A stretch of 64,000 nt of DNA from Pseudomonas peli (GTDB lineage: Bacteria > Pseudomonadota > Gammaproteobacteria > Pseudomonadales > Pseudomonadaceae): contig NZ_FMTL01000003.1 of assembly GCF_900099645.1 (NCBI RefSeq), positions 481,020 through 545,019 on the forward strand, written 5' to 3'. Under the pieces are notes generated by a model. That model did not search any database and was not told the DNA's origin. It saw only the letters and a list, made by a program, of their open reading frames with translations. This document shows positions 27,631-36,623 of this stretch, one piece after another. The translations under genes were made by a program, and so were the position numbers. How positions within the stretch are numbered: the stretch's first letter is position 1; every line of letters begins with the position of its first letter.

Positions 27631-29568
27631 ATGAACTTCTTCGAGCAACAGGATCGCGCCCGACGTAACAGCGGGCGTTTGCTGGTCCTGATGATACTGG
27701 CAGTACTCAGTCTGATCGGCCTGACCAGCTTGGCGTTGGGTGTGGTCTGGCAGGTATTCGGTCCTGACCCACAGTCTCTGGGCATGCTGGATGGTCCGCG
27801 CACGTTACTGCCCAGCGGGCCGCAGGTGGCGATGGTCGCCCTGGCCGTAATCGGTGTGGTGCTGCTGGGCAGCCTCTACAAGAGCTTGCAGCTCAGCCGT
27901 GGCGGTCAGGCGGTGGCCGAACGGCTGGGTGGGCGTTTGATCAACCTCGCGCCGCAGAGCCTGGAAGAACAGCGCCTGCTTAATGTGGTAGAGGAGATGG
28001 CTCTGGCCTCGGGCACCCCGGTGCCGCCGGTGTATGTGCTGGATGATGTGGGGATCAATGCCTTTGCCGCCGGCTTGACGCCGCAGGATGCGGTGATCGG
28101 GATTACCCGCGGGGCAATCAGCCTGCTCTCGCGTGAAGAGCTGCAGGGGGTGATTGCCCACGAGTTCAGCCATATTTTCCACGGCGATATGCGCCTCAAC
28201 ACACGCTTGGTCGCAGTGCTGCACGGCATTCTGCTGCTGGGGCTTATCGGTGGGTTTCTGCTGCGCAGCAGCTCCCGTGGCAGTTCGCGTTCCAGCCGTA
28301 ACAATTCGGCGGCAGCGATCATTGCGGTCGGCGCTACCTTGTGGCTGTTGGGCTATGCCGGGACGTTCTTCGGCAGCTTGATCAAGGCTGCCGTAAGTCG
28401 ACAGCGCGAGTTTCTCGCCGATGCTTCGGCCGTGCAGTTCACCCGCAATCCGCAGAGCATTGCCGGAGCGCTGCAGAAGATCGGGGGCAACCAGTACGGT
28501 TCGCAATTGCGCGCCGGGCATGCGGCCGAGTTCAGTCATATGTACTTCGCCGCCGGTATCAGCAGGGCGCTGGAGGGCATGCTGGCGACCCATCCGCCAC
28601 TGGAAGAGCGGATTCGTCGCGTCACGCCGGAGTGGGATGGGCGCTACCCGGATGTCTCGATCCTCAGTCTGCTGCCTACCAATGCCACGGCAAACCAACC
28701 TGCTGTGGCCCAGGGCTGGGATCAGGCCCTGACCGGCTTTAGCGCCGCCTCGGCCACGGCGGCCATCGCCAGCATTGGCGAGCCACGTGCGGCCCACCTG
28801 CAGCAGGCGCATAAAGTGCTGGATGAATTGCACCCGGCGCTGCGTCAGGCGGCGCACCACGGCAGCGGCGCCCAGGCCTTACTTTATGGTTTGCTGCTGG
28901 CGCCAACGGCGCCCTTGCGTGACCAGCAACTGCAGATGCTCAAGCCACTGCTCAGCGCCGAGCTGATGGAGCATGTGCAGGCGCTGGAACAACCGCTGCG
29001 GCAGCTGCCAGGCAACCAGCGGCTGACCCTGCTGGACCTGGCCATGCCGGCGCTCAAGCAGCTGGGCGCCGAGCAGGCGGCTGGGTTGTGTGCGGTGATG
29101 GCGCGGCTGATTCGTGCCGATGGCCAGGTTGAGCTGCTGGAATGGACCTTGCTGCGCATCGTCGAGCGCAACTTGGCTCCCAGTCGGCGGCTCAGTGGGC
29201 ATTTCCACCTGCTGGAAGTGTTGGATGACGCGCAGGTGTTGCTGTCGTTTCTGGCCCATGCCGGCACTGTTCCGACGGATCAGGCGCAAGCAGCGTTGGC
29301 AAAGGCGGCGAGCGAATTGCCATACACCGTGCTCAACCTGTTGCCGGCAACGCAGTGCGATCTGAAAGCCCTGGAGGCTGCGCTCAAACGGCTCAACCAG
29401 CTGCAGCCCTTGCAGAAGCCGCGTCTGCTCAAGGCCATGGCGCGCTGCATCGAGCATGACGGGCGCATCGAGGTGGCCGAGGCCGAGTTGCTGCGTGCCG
29501 TGGCTGACCTGCTGGATTGCCCGATGCCGCCGCTGTTGCACACGACCACCGGGCCGCTGGCGGGTTGA
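27631..29568 (+). CDS. M48-family membrane metallopeptidase with long C-terminal extension
   Basis: The 645-residue protein has two N-terminal membrane helices (about 18-42 and 62-80). The zinc motif HEFSH is at H177-H181 and the third ligand region at EFLADASAV (about 260), with further membrane helices between them. This is the HtpX/M48 core of about 340 residues. The remaining 300 are Leu/Ala/Gln-rich helices with no motif I can name. With LemA it forms a two-gene operon, probably for membrane protein quality control. Nothing indicates inactivation. Confidence 0.9.
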   Translation: MNFFEQQDRARRNSGRLLVLMILAVLSLIGLTSLALGVVWQVFGPDPQSLGMLDGPRTLLPSGPQVAMVALAVIGVVLLGSLYKSLQLSRGGQAVAERLGGRLINLAPQSLEEQRLLNVVEEMALASGTPVPPVYVLDDVGINAFAAGLTPQDAVIGITRGAISLLSREELQGVIAHEFSHIFHGDMRLNTRLVAVLHGILLLGLIGGFLLRSSSRGSSRSSRNNSAAAIIAVGATLWLLGYAGTFFGSLIKAAVSRQREFLADASAVQFTRNPQSIAGALQKIGGNQYGSQLRAGHAAEFSHMYFAAGISRALEGMLATHPPLEERIRRVTPEWDGRYPDVSILSLLPTNATANQPAVAQGWDQALTGFSAASATAAIASIGEPRAAHLQQAHKVLDELHPALRQAAHHGSGAQALLYGLLLAPTAPLRDQQLQMLKPLLSAELMEHVQALEQPLRQLPGNQRLTLLDLAMPALKQLGAEQAAGLCAVMARLIRADGQVELLEWTLLRIVERNLAPSRRLSGHFHLLEVLDDAQVLLSFLAHAGTVPTDQAQAALAKAASELPYTVLNLLPATQCDLKALEAALKRLNQLQPLQKPRLLKAMARCIEHDGRIEVAEAELLRAVADLLDCPMPPLLHTTTGPLAG

Positions 29569-29745
29569 CGTCGACGGCTTCACGGTGGAGTCTGAACCGG
29601 CAGGCTCCGCGCGGTCATCAACCTGTCACGTCGGTCGCCGATGCTGAGGTCATAGCAACTAGATCTGCCCCTCGGCCGATTGGCCACTTGTTTACTGCCT
29701 CCTGACCTCAACCGTCACGCCGGGTTGTCCGGCAAGGAGCCTGTC

Positions 29746-29949
29746 ATGCACCTGCTTCCCCTGACCCACGATCTCTTTGACCCACAGCTGCAACTGGAGG
29801 CCGAGCCGCTATCGGCTGATGCATCGCCCTGGCCGTGCCTCGGCGTGCCGAGCATCCACCACGATATCAGCCAGACGATTGCTGCGATTGACCGCTTGAG
29901 TACGCAGTTGCAACAGGCGTCTGCACGTGAGCACGCGCCTAGGCATTAA
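29746..29949 (+). CDS. Small protein of unknown function (67 residues)
   Basis: MHLLPLTHDLFDPQ begins this short acidic protein, preceded by AAGGAG with 6-nt spacing, a strong ribosome site. The C-terminal half (HDISQTIAAIDRLSTQLQQA) is an amphipathic helix. No family is recognised. Its stop codon overlaps that of the convergent LysR gene (29946-29949). The 177 bp before it hold no other gene. Confidence 0.6.
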   Translation: MHLLPLTHDLFDPQLQLEAEPLSADASPWPCLGVPSIHHDISQTIAAIDRLSTQLQQASAREHAPRH

Positions 29950-30860
29950 GGGCAGGCGGGTGGGCTGACGCCGAAAGCCCGCAGCAGGTCCTCGACAAAC
30001 GCTCGCTGCGCATCGCCGGGGTGCTGGCCGCGGTGGCTGGTCAGGTGAAACTGCACATCAAAACCGAGGCTGTCAGCTTCGATTGCCCTCAGGCGCCCAC
30101 GGACCTGCCAAGGCTCGGCAATATGTTCGGGCAGGTAGCCGATATGCCGCCCGGAGAGGATAAACGCCAGGGCACCATCAACCTGCTCGGTTTGCGCCGA
30201 GCTGGTGCTGCTCTGTAACGGTTCGTGCACCTGCACAAAGCGATAAGGGTGCTGGACCCGATCAGCCTGCTGCAGGTCTTCCAGGCGAATCTGCGGGCGA
30301 TTGAACAGTGTGTGGCCGGCAGCGCAGAACAGCACCTGGCGCTCACGAAACAGCGGCTGATAATCGAGCGCGGTCTGGTTACCAGAGAAATAGCCAATCG
30401 CCACGTGTAGCTGGCCCTGCAGCAGGCGGCGTTCCAGCTCGGCCGGCATGGCGGTGAGCAGCTCGATCTGCACCGCCTGGTTACGCCCGCGAAAGTTGCC
30501 AATGGCCTCGGCCACTTGCTCCAGCACACTGGCTGCCAGCCCTTCCGACAGGCCGATGCGCAGCTCGCCCAAGAGCTTGTCGGCCATGCCTTGGGCTTCA
30601 CCCTTGAAAGTGTCGATGGCGCTGAACAGTTTGCGCGTGGCGCTGAGCACCTGTTCGCCCTTGGGCGTCAGGCGAAAGCCGCCCTTGCCGCGCTCGCAGA
30701 GGCGAAAGCCTAAGCGGGTTTCCAGCTTGGCCATCTGCGTGCTGATGGTCGATTGACCAATCCCCAGTTCGCCTTGGGCGGCACTGAAACCGCCGCACTC
30801 CACCACGGTGACGAACAGGCGCAGCAACTGCAGGTCGAGGTCGCGTAACTGGCTGAGCAT
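29946..30860 (-). CDS. LysR-family transcriptional regulator
   Basis: The 304-residue protein has an N-terminal winged HTH (LRLFVTVVECGGFSAAQGEL, then GIGQSTISTQMAKLETRLGF) and a C-terminal periplasmic-binding-like effector domain. It is divergent from the polyamine-binding-protein gene, the usual geometry for LysR control of the neighbour. The start at 30860 (MLSQLRDLDLQ) has AGGTG upstream; the frame extends five codons further. The effector is unknown. Confidence 0.92.
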   Translation of the reverse strand: MLSQLRDLDLQLLRLFVTVVECGGFSAAQGELGIGQSTISTQMAKLETRLGFRLCERGKGGFRLTPKGEQVLSATRKLFSAIDTFKGEAQGMADKLLGELRIGLSEGLAASVLEQVAEAIGNFRGRNQAVQIELLTAMPAELERRLLQGQLHVAIGYFSGNQTALDYQPLFRERQVLFCAAGHTLFNRPQIRLEDLQQADRVQHPYRFVQVHEPLQSSTSSAQTEQVDGALAFILSGRHIGYLPEHIAEPWQVRGRLRAIEADSLGFDVQFHLTSHRGQHPGDAQRAFVEDLLRAFGVSPPACP

Positions 30861-30973
30861 GACGGCACCTAACATTGATAAATGTCGATGCCAGAGTAGA
30901 ACACTTCATATTTAAGCTAAGCAAACCGGCAGGCAAGCTGTGCCCAGCTCATCCCTTTACCGAGGTCATTTCC

Positions 30974-32053
30974 ATGCGTCAGGCCCTTGTTCCGCTGCTG
31001 CTGTGTTGCGCCTTCGCCGCTCAGGCCGAAGAGAAAGCCCTGAACCTGTACAGCTGGTCCGCCTACCTGCCGGAGCAAGCCCTGCAGCGCTTTAAGGATG
31101 AAACCGGGATCACGGTCAAATACGACATCTTCGACAGTGCCGAAGCCCTGGACAGCAAACTGCTGACTGGCGGCAGCGGTTATGACGTGGTTTTCCCGGC
31201 CTCCAGCGGCCTGGCGCGGGCGATTCAGGCCAAAGCTGTGCAACCGCTGGACCGCACGCAACTGCCGCACCTGGAGAACCTCGATCCGGCGCTGCTGAGC
31301 AAGCTCGCCAGTGCCGACCCCGGCAACCAGTTCGGCCTGCCGTACACCTGGGGCACGGTTGGTGTGGGCTTTAACCGCCAGGCGTTGGAGCAGCGCTTGC
31401 CCGGCGTGCCGCTGAACAGCCTGGATCTGCTGTTCAAGCCCGAGTACGCCAGTAAGCTCAAGGATTGCGGCATCGCGGTGATCGACTCGCCGCAGGAAGT
31501 GATCAGCATTGCCCTCAATTACCTCGGCAAAGACCCTTACAGCAGCGAGCGCGCCGATCTCGATGCAGTGGTGCAGCTGCTCACCCAACTGCAACCGAAC
31601 CTGCGTTACGTCGGCGCCGGCCGGCATATCAATGACCTGGCCAAGGGCGAAATTTGCCTGGCGCTGACCTACAACGGCGACGCCTACATGGCCGCAGCCA
31701 ACGCCGCTGAGGCCAAGCAGCCGTTCGAGGTGCAGTACCGCATCCCGCGTGAAGGTACGCTTCTGTGGTTCGACACCATGGCCATTCCGGCCGATGCGCC
31801 GCACCCCAAGGCCGCCCACGCCTTTATCGATTACATGCTGCGCCCTGAGGCCATCGCCGAGCTGACCAACAACGTGTTTTTCGCCAATGCCAACCAGGCC
31901 GCCACGGCGCTGGTCGACCCGGCGATCAGCGGCGATGCCGATATCTACCCCGGTGAAGCGGTGCGTGCGCGGCTGTTTGCCGAGCAATTGATGCCGCTGC
32001 GCCAACAGCGTGAGCGCACGCGTATCTGGACCACTTTCCGCAGTCAGTATTGA
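30974..32053 (+). CDS. Periplasmic polyamine-type (PotF/SpuD-like) substrate-binding protein
   Basis: The 359-residue protein has a signal peptide (MRQALVPLLLCCAFAAQA) followed by LNLYSWSAYLPEQALQRF, the classical start of PotD/PotF-class binding proteins. Further family segments are GYDVVFPASSGLARAI, QFGLPYTWGTVGVGFN and AIPADAPHPKAAHAFIDYML. It stands 10 bp before the agmatinase gene, so putrescine or agmatine is the likely ligand. No ABC permease genes adjoin, so it must use subunits encoded elsewhere. Confidence 0.9.
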   Translation: MRQALVPLLLCCAFAAQAEEKALNLYSWSAYLPEQALQRFKDETGITVKYDIFDSAEALDSKLLTGGSGYDVVFPASSGLARAIQAKAVQPLDRTQLPHLENLDPALLSKLASADPGNQFGLPYTWGTVGVGFNRQALEQRLPGVPLNSLDLLFKPEYASKLKDCGIAVIDSPQEVISIALNYLGKDPYSSERADLDAVVQLLTQLQPNLRYVGAGRHINDLAKGEICLALTYNGDAYMAAANAAEAKQPFEVQYRIPREGTLLWFDTMAIPADAPHPKAAHAFIDYMLRPEAIAELTNNVFFANANQAATALVDPAISGDADIYPGEAVRARLFAEQLMPLRQQRERTRIWTTFRSQY

Positions 32054-32063
32054 GGACAAGGCA

Positions 32064-33035
32064 ATGGAAGCATTCAACGGTAACGACCTGGCCTTCACCC
32101 GCGACAGCCTCTACGGCACTTTCTCCGAGCCGACCTATGCGGGCGTCACCAGTTTTATGCGCCGGCGTTATAGCCGTGACCTAGCAGGCGTGGATCTGGT
32201 GGTCAGCGGCGTGCCGTTCGACACCGCCACCACCAACCGCCCCGGCACCCGCTTCGGCCCGCGGGCGATTCGCGCGGCGTCGATCACCAGCGCCTGGGAA
32301 CGGCATTATCCGTGGGAGTTCGACCCCTTCGACCACCTGGCGGTAATCGACTACGGCGACTGCAATTTCGATCACGCCCTGCCGCACAAAATTCCGGCCG
32401 CCATCGAGGCGCACGCCGAGCATATCGTTCAGGCCGGTTGCGCCATGCTCACCCTGGGCGGCGACCACTTCATCAGCTACCCGCTGCTCAAGGCTCATGC
32501 GCGTAAACACGGCGCGCTGTCATTGGTGCACTTCGATGCGCACAGCGACACCTGGCCGGATCTCGACGGCAGCGAGCAAGGCGTCAGCCACGGCACCATG
32601 TTCTATCACGCCGCTCGCGAAGGGCTGGTCGATCCATCGCGTTCGGTGCAGATCGGCCTGCGTACCACCAATGACGATGTGATGGGCTTTCAGGTGCTGG
32701 ATGCACGCCAGGTGCACCGCAGCACGCCGGAGCAGATTGCCGCGCAGATCCGCGCGCGGGTCGGTGATAACCCGGTGTACCTGACCTTTGATATCGACTG
32801 CCTCGACCCGGCCTTTGCCCCCGGCACCGGCACGCCGGTGTGCGGCGGCCTGAGTACCCATCAGGCGCTGGAAATTCTCCGTGCCCTGCGTGGGATCAAT
32901 CTGGTTGGCATGGATGTGGTGGAAGTGTCGCCGCCTTACGATCACGCTGAAGTCACCGCTCTGGCCGGTGCCACCGTGGCGATGGAGTTGGTGTGCCTGT
33001 ATGCGGCGCGGCATAAGTTGGGTGAGCGAGCGTAG
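32064..33035 (+). CDS. speB: Agmatinase (ureohydrolase family)
   Basis: The 323-residue enzyme hydrolyses agmatine to putrescine and urea. The binuclear manganese site is complete: GGDHFISYPLL, HFDAHSDTWPD and FDIDCLDPAFAPGTGTP. The overall match to E. coli SpeB is close, including GTMFYHAAREGLVDPSRSVQ. A guanidinobutyrase or related guanidino-acid hydrolase is the alternative. The start MEAFNGNDLAF is 10 bp after the binding-protein gene, so both are probably one operon under the divergent LysR regulator. Confidence 0.9.
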   Translation: MEAFNGNDLAFTRDSLYGTFSEPTYAGVTSFMRRRYSRDLAGVDLVVSGVPFDTATTNRPGTRFGPRAIRAASITSAWERHYPWEFDPFDHLAVIDYGDCNFDHALPHKIPAAIEAHAEHIVQAGCAMLTLGGDHFISYPLLKAHARKHGALSLVHFDAHSDTWPDLDGSEQGVSHGTMFYHAAREGLVDPSRSVQIGLRTTNDDVMGFQVLDARQVHRSTPEQIAAQIRARVGDNPVYLTFDIDCLDPAFAPGTGTPVCGGLSTHQALEILRALRGINLVGMDVVEVSPPYDHAEVTALAGATVAMELVCLYAARHKLGERA

Positions 33036-33138
33036 GGTGGATAGCGCGGTTTATTTCCACCCTTGGTATTCGTCTCTGCCACCCACGGTGGACCGGTGAG
33101 GCGTGGTCCACACCTAAGATGTACAGCAAAATCCGGGC

Positions 33139-33164
33139 AAAAAAAACGGGCCCAGCGGGCCCGT
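33139..33164 (-). terminator. Terminator of the GntP / CoA-transferase operon
   Basis: A perfect 8-bp stem (ACGGGCCC, loop AGC, GGGCCCGT) is followed on the minus strand by an eight-T run. It lies 18 bp beyond the CoA-transferase stop. Confidence 0.88.
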
Positions 33165-33181
33165 AAACTCACACTCAAATG

Positions 33182-34741
33182 TTAATCAGCGTTCAGTTGC
33201 TCGCTCAGGCCGATCGGCGACGGCAGAAACAGCCGTGCATCCATCAGTTGCGGCGTGCGCACGATGGGGGTGAAGTCCATGCGGTCGAGGATGTCGCGCT
33301 GGATATCCACCCCCGGCGCCACTTCGATCAGCTCCAGGCCGTCCAGGGTCAGGCGGAACACGCAGCGTTCGGTGACATACAGCACCGGCTGGCCGCGCTC
33401 GGCAGCCTGGTGGCCGGCGAAGGTGCGGTGCTCGACTTCGGCGACGAACTTGCACAGCTCGCCATCCTTGATGATGCGCAGTTGGCCATCCTCGATGCGG
33501 ATATCCTGCGGCCCTGCGCTGAAGGTACCGAGGAACACCACTTGCTTGGCGTTTTGGCTGATATTTATGAAACCGCCCGCTCCGGCCAGGCGTGAGCCGA
33601 ACTTGGACACGTTGAGGTTGCCGGCCGCATCGGCCTGAGCCAGGCCGAGAAAGGCGATATCCAGACCGCCGCCGTCGTAGAAGTCGAACTGGTAGGGCTG
33701 GTCGAGCAGCGAGCTGTGGTTGCTCGCCGCGCCAAAATCCAGCCCCGAGGCGGGGATGCCGCCGATAACGCCGGGTTCGGCGGTCAGGGTCAGGCGCTCG
33801 ATCACGCCTTCCTCGGCCGCTACCCCGGCCACACCTTCGGGCATGCCGATGCCCAGGTTGACCACTGCACCGGCTTTCAGCTCCAGTGCCGCGCGGCGGG
33901 CGATCAGTTTGCGCACATCCAGCGGCATGGCTTTCAGGCTGTCCATCGGCACGCGGGTTTCGCCGGCGAAGGCCGGGTTGTAGGCGGTGGCAAAGGTTTG
34001 CTGATGATTGGCCGGCTCGGCCAGCACCACGCAGTCGACCAGAATCCCGGGGATCTTCACCTCGCGGGCATTTAGCGAACCGCGTTCGACGATGCGTTCG
34101 ACCTGTGCAATCACCAACCCGCCCGAGTTGCGTGCGGCCATGGCGATGGCCAGGCTCTCGATGGTCAGCGCTTCACGTTCAAAGCTCAGGTTACCGTCGG
34201 GGTCGGCGCTGGTGGCGCGCACCACCGCCACGTGAATGGGGAATGTCGGGTAGAACAGGTAGTCCTCGCCGTCGATGGGCATTAGCCGCACCAGCTCGGT
34301 GGTGGTGCGCGCATTGAGCTTGCCACCACCGTGGCGCGGGTCGACGTAAGTGCCCAAACCGACCCGCGACAGCTGCCCCGGCTTGCCGGCGGCGATGTCG
34401 CGAAACAGCTGGGAGATCACCCCCTGCGGCAGGTTGTAGGCCTCGATGCGGTTCTCCACCGCCAGCTTCTGCAGCCCCGGTACCAGGCCCCAGTGGCCGC
34501 CGATCACCCGGCGTACCAGGCCTTCATGTGCCAAGTGGTTAAGGCCGCGGCCCTTGCCATCGCCTTGGCCGGCGGCATACACCAGGGTCAGGTCGCGCGG
34601 TGCCTGTTCAGCGAGAAAGCGCTGCTCCAGGGCGATGGCGATTTCCTCGGCGAAACCGATGCCGACGAAGCCGCCCGTGGCCAGGTTGGCGTTGTCCGGG
34701 ATGCTCGCCACCGCAGCGGCGGCGGTCATGATCTTGCTCAT
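33182..34741 (-). CDS. Acyl-CoA:acetate/3-ketoacid CoA-transferase (fused alpha-beta)
   Basis: The 519-residue protein carries both halves of a family I CoA-transferase. The N-terminal half includes [17 protein letters not shown] and the C-terminal half the catalytic glutamate E322 in [18 protein letters not shown]. Such enzymes transfer CoA between acetyl-CoA or another donor and a carboxylic acid. It follows the GntP permease gene and the sigma-54 regulator, so uptake and activation of a small organic or hydroxy acid is likely. [16 protein letters not shown] is taken as the start; the frame extends ten codons further. Confidence 0.9.
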   Translation of the reverse strand: MSKIMTAAAAVASIPDNANLATGGFVGIGFAEEIAIALEQRFLAEQAPRDLTLVYAAGQGDGKGRGLNHLAHEGLVRRVIGGHWGLVPGLQKLAVENRIEAYNLPQGVISQLFRDIAAGKPGQLSRVGLGTYVDPRHGGGKLNARTTTELVRLMPIDGEDYLFYPTFPIHVAVVRATSADPDGNLSFEREALTIESLAIAMAARNSGGLVIAQVERIVERGSLNAREVKIPGILVDCVVLAEPANHQQTFATAYNPAFAGETRVPMDSLKAMPLDVRKLIARRAALELKAGAVVNLGIGMPEGVAGVAAEEGVIERLTLTAEPGVIGGIPASGLDFGAASNHSSLLDQPYQFDFYDGGGLDIAFLGLAQADAAGNLNVSKFGSRLAGAGGFINISQNAKQVVFLGTFSAGPQDIRIEDGQLRIIKDGELCKFVAEVEHRTFAGHQAAERGQPVLYVTERCVFRLTLDGLELIEVAPGVDIQRDILDRMDFTPIVRTPQLMDARLFLPSPIGLSEQLNAD

Positions 34742-34815
34742 AGCGGGTACTCGAAAGCGATTAAACAACATTGAGTAGGGGCGGCATGGCGCACAGGGGC
34801 GCCATGCCAGGCCCG

Positions 34816-36201
34816 TCAGAAACTACCGAACAGCGTGCCCAGGGTGATGACGACCACCAGCGCCACCATCGGGAACGCCACGGTGTTAACGAAGATAAAT
34901 TTGTACGACTCACGGTGCGTCAGCTTGCAGATCGCCAGCAGTGAGATCACCGCGCCGTTGTGCGGCAGGGTGTCCATGCAGCCAGAGGCCATGGCCGCGA
35001 CGCGGTGCAGCAGCTCTGGGCTGATGCCGGCGGCGTTGGCCATGGTCAGGTACTGCTCGCCGAGGGTTTTCAGCGCAATCGACATACCGCCAGACGCCGA
35101 ACCGGTGATGCCGGCGAGGATATTCACCGCCACCGCTTCGGAGATCAGCGGGTTATCGGAGACGCCGAGCACCAGGTCGCGAATGATCACAAAGCCCGCC
35201 AGCGAGGCGATCACCGTGCCATAACCCACTTCAGCTGCGGTGTTGAGGATGGGCAGCATGGAGCCGAAGGCGCCGTCGTTGACGCTCTTCTTCAGGTCCA
35301 TCCAGCGCTGCCAGTGCATGGCGATTAACAACAGGATGGCCGCGCTCAGGGCGACGATGATCGCCCAGATGCCGATCAGCGATTTGGCGTCTTGCAGGCC
35401 GCCGAATTCCGGCTTGGCCAGGTAGCTGGTATCGATGCTCGGCAGAATCTGCTTGGCCATCAGGAAGTTCAACACGATCACCACGAAGATCGGCAGCAGC
35501 GCCAGCCAGAAACCCGGGATCGCCCGGTTGTCCTCGGCGACCGGGTCATCACGGTGCGCGCCATAGCCTTCGCCCGCCGCCATCAGCTTGCGCGACTGTG
35601 CGGTAAGCCACCAGGTGCCGAGGCCGAACATGATCAGCCCGGCGATCACCCCCAGGCCCGGCGCGGCGAAGGCGTCGGTACCGAAAAACGGGTTGGGGAT
35701 GGCGTTCTGAATCGCCGGGGTGCCGGGCAGCGCGGTCATGGTGAAGGTGAACGAGCCGAGGGCGATGGCGCCGGGGATCAGGCGCTTGGGAATGCCCGCT
35801 TCACGGAACAACGCCGCGCCAATCGGGTACACCGCAAAGGCCACCACGAACAGCGACACGCCGCCGTAAGTGAGGATGCCGCATGCCAGCACGATGGCCA
35901 GGATCGCCCGCTCGCTGCCGACTTTCGCGACGATGCCCTGGGCGATGGCGCGGGCCGATCCCGAGTCGTCCATCAACTTGCCGAACAGCGCGCCCAGCAG
36001 AAACAGCGGAAAGAACTGAATCACGTAGCCACCCATGGCCTTCATAAACACTTGCGTGTAGGTGGGCAGCAGCAGGTGGATGTCACCGGCAAACAGCAAG
36101 GCCAGCAACGCGAGCAGAGGGGCGAGGATCAGCACGTTGATGCCGCGATAGGCGAGGTACATCAACAATGCGAGGGAAATCAGAATACCGAGGGTACCCA
36201 T
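34816..36201 (-). CDS. GntP-family proton symporter
   Basis: The 461-residue permease has about twelve membrane helices and the family segments [20 protein letters not shown] and [16 protein letters not shown]. GntP proteins import gluconate or other small acids. The neighbours (CoA-transferase, sigma-54 activator) point instead to a short-chain or hydroxy-carboxylate such as hydroxybutyrate, as in comparable Pseudomonas loci. AAGGAA lies 7 nt before the ATG. A -24/-12 promoter lies about 100 bp upstream. Confidence 0.9.
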   Translation of the reverse strand: MGTLGILISLALLMYLAYRGINVLILAPLLALLALLFAGDIHLLLPTYTQVFMKAMGGYVIQFFPLFLLGALFGKLMDDSGSARAIAQGIVAKVGSERAILAIVLACGILTYGGVSLFVVAFAVYPIGAALFREAGIPKRLIPGAIALGSFTFTMTALPGTPAIQNAIPNPFFGTDAFAAPGLGVIAGLIMFGLGTWWLTAQSRKLMAAGEGYGAHRDDPVAEDNRAIPGFWLALLPIFVVIVLNFLMAKQILPSIDTSYLAKPEFGGLQDAKSLIGIWAIIVALSAAILLLIAMHWQRWMDLKKSVNDGAFGSMLPILNTAAEVGYGTVIASLAGFVIIRDLVLGVSDNPLISEAVAVNILAGITGSASGGMSIALKTLGEQYLTMANAAGISPELLHRVAAMASGCMDTLPHNGAVISLLAICKLTHRESYKFIFVNTVAFPMVALVVVITLGTLFGSF

Positions 36202-36302
36202 GGCTGGTTCCTTTTGTTGTTGTTTTAAGCACCGCTCTATGGCGACGCTGATGAGCTTGCTCGTTAAGCCAGGCAGCGAGACAAAACGTTGGGCAGACTA
36301 GA

Positions 36303-36317
36303 GCGAAAGCTGTGCCA
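36303..36317 (-). promoter_or_regulatory. Sigma-54 (-24/-12) promoter of the GntP operon
   Basis: Read on the minus strand, TGGCAC-AGCTT-TCGC fits TGGCAC-N5-TTGC with one mismatch. GG and GC are separated by exactly 10 nt. The predicted start is about 90 bp before the GntP start codon. Confidence 0.7.
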
Positions 36318-36436
36318 GACGGGGCTACGACTTTGGTCTAGGTGGCTGAAAGGCTTGTGCTTGATGGGTTGCGTCGGGCTTAGGCGGTTTGGCGTGGTTG
36401 CCGGGGGAGAACGATGTGTCTTTATTTTTGGAATCA

Positions 36437-36485
36437 GTCCAAATTTTTGGATTGCTCGATGGGCTTAAAGTCCAAAATTATGGAC
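36437..36485. promoter_or_regulatory. Two upstream activator sites for the sigma-54 regulator
   Basis: GTCCAAATTTTTGGAT (36437-36452) and GTCCAAAATTATGGAC (36470-36485) are matching 16-bp palindromes 33 bp apart, three helical turns. They lie 120-185 bp upstream of the -24/-12 promoter, the normal place for enhancer-binding-protein sites. The rest of 36202-36623 holds no gene. Confidence 0.7.
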
Positions 36486-36623
36486 TTTCGCTTTTTTAGG
36501 CGCGGGGGACGCCTAGTTCCTTGCCCGCGATCTTTGGCATGTTCAGAAACATCGCGGCCAAGGGTTAGGCACCCCACCGTTCCTACAGTGAATTGCGTCC
36601 GCTTTGGGAGCCGCGCGACTGGC

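Noticed and set aside
33886..34317. Arg/Pro-rich plus-strand open frame
   Set aside because: Antisense shadow of the CoA-transferase gene.
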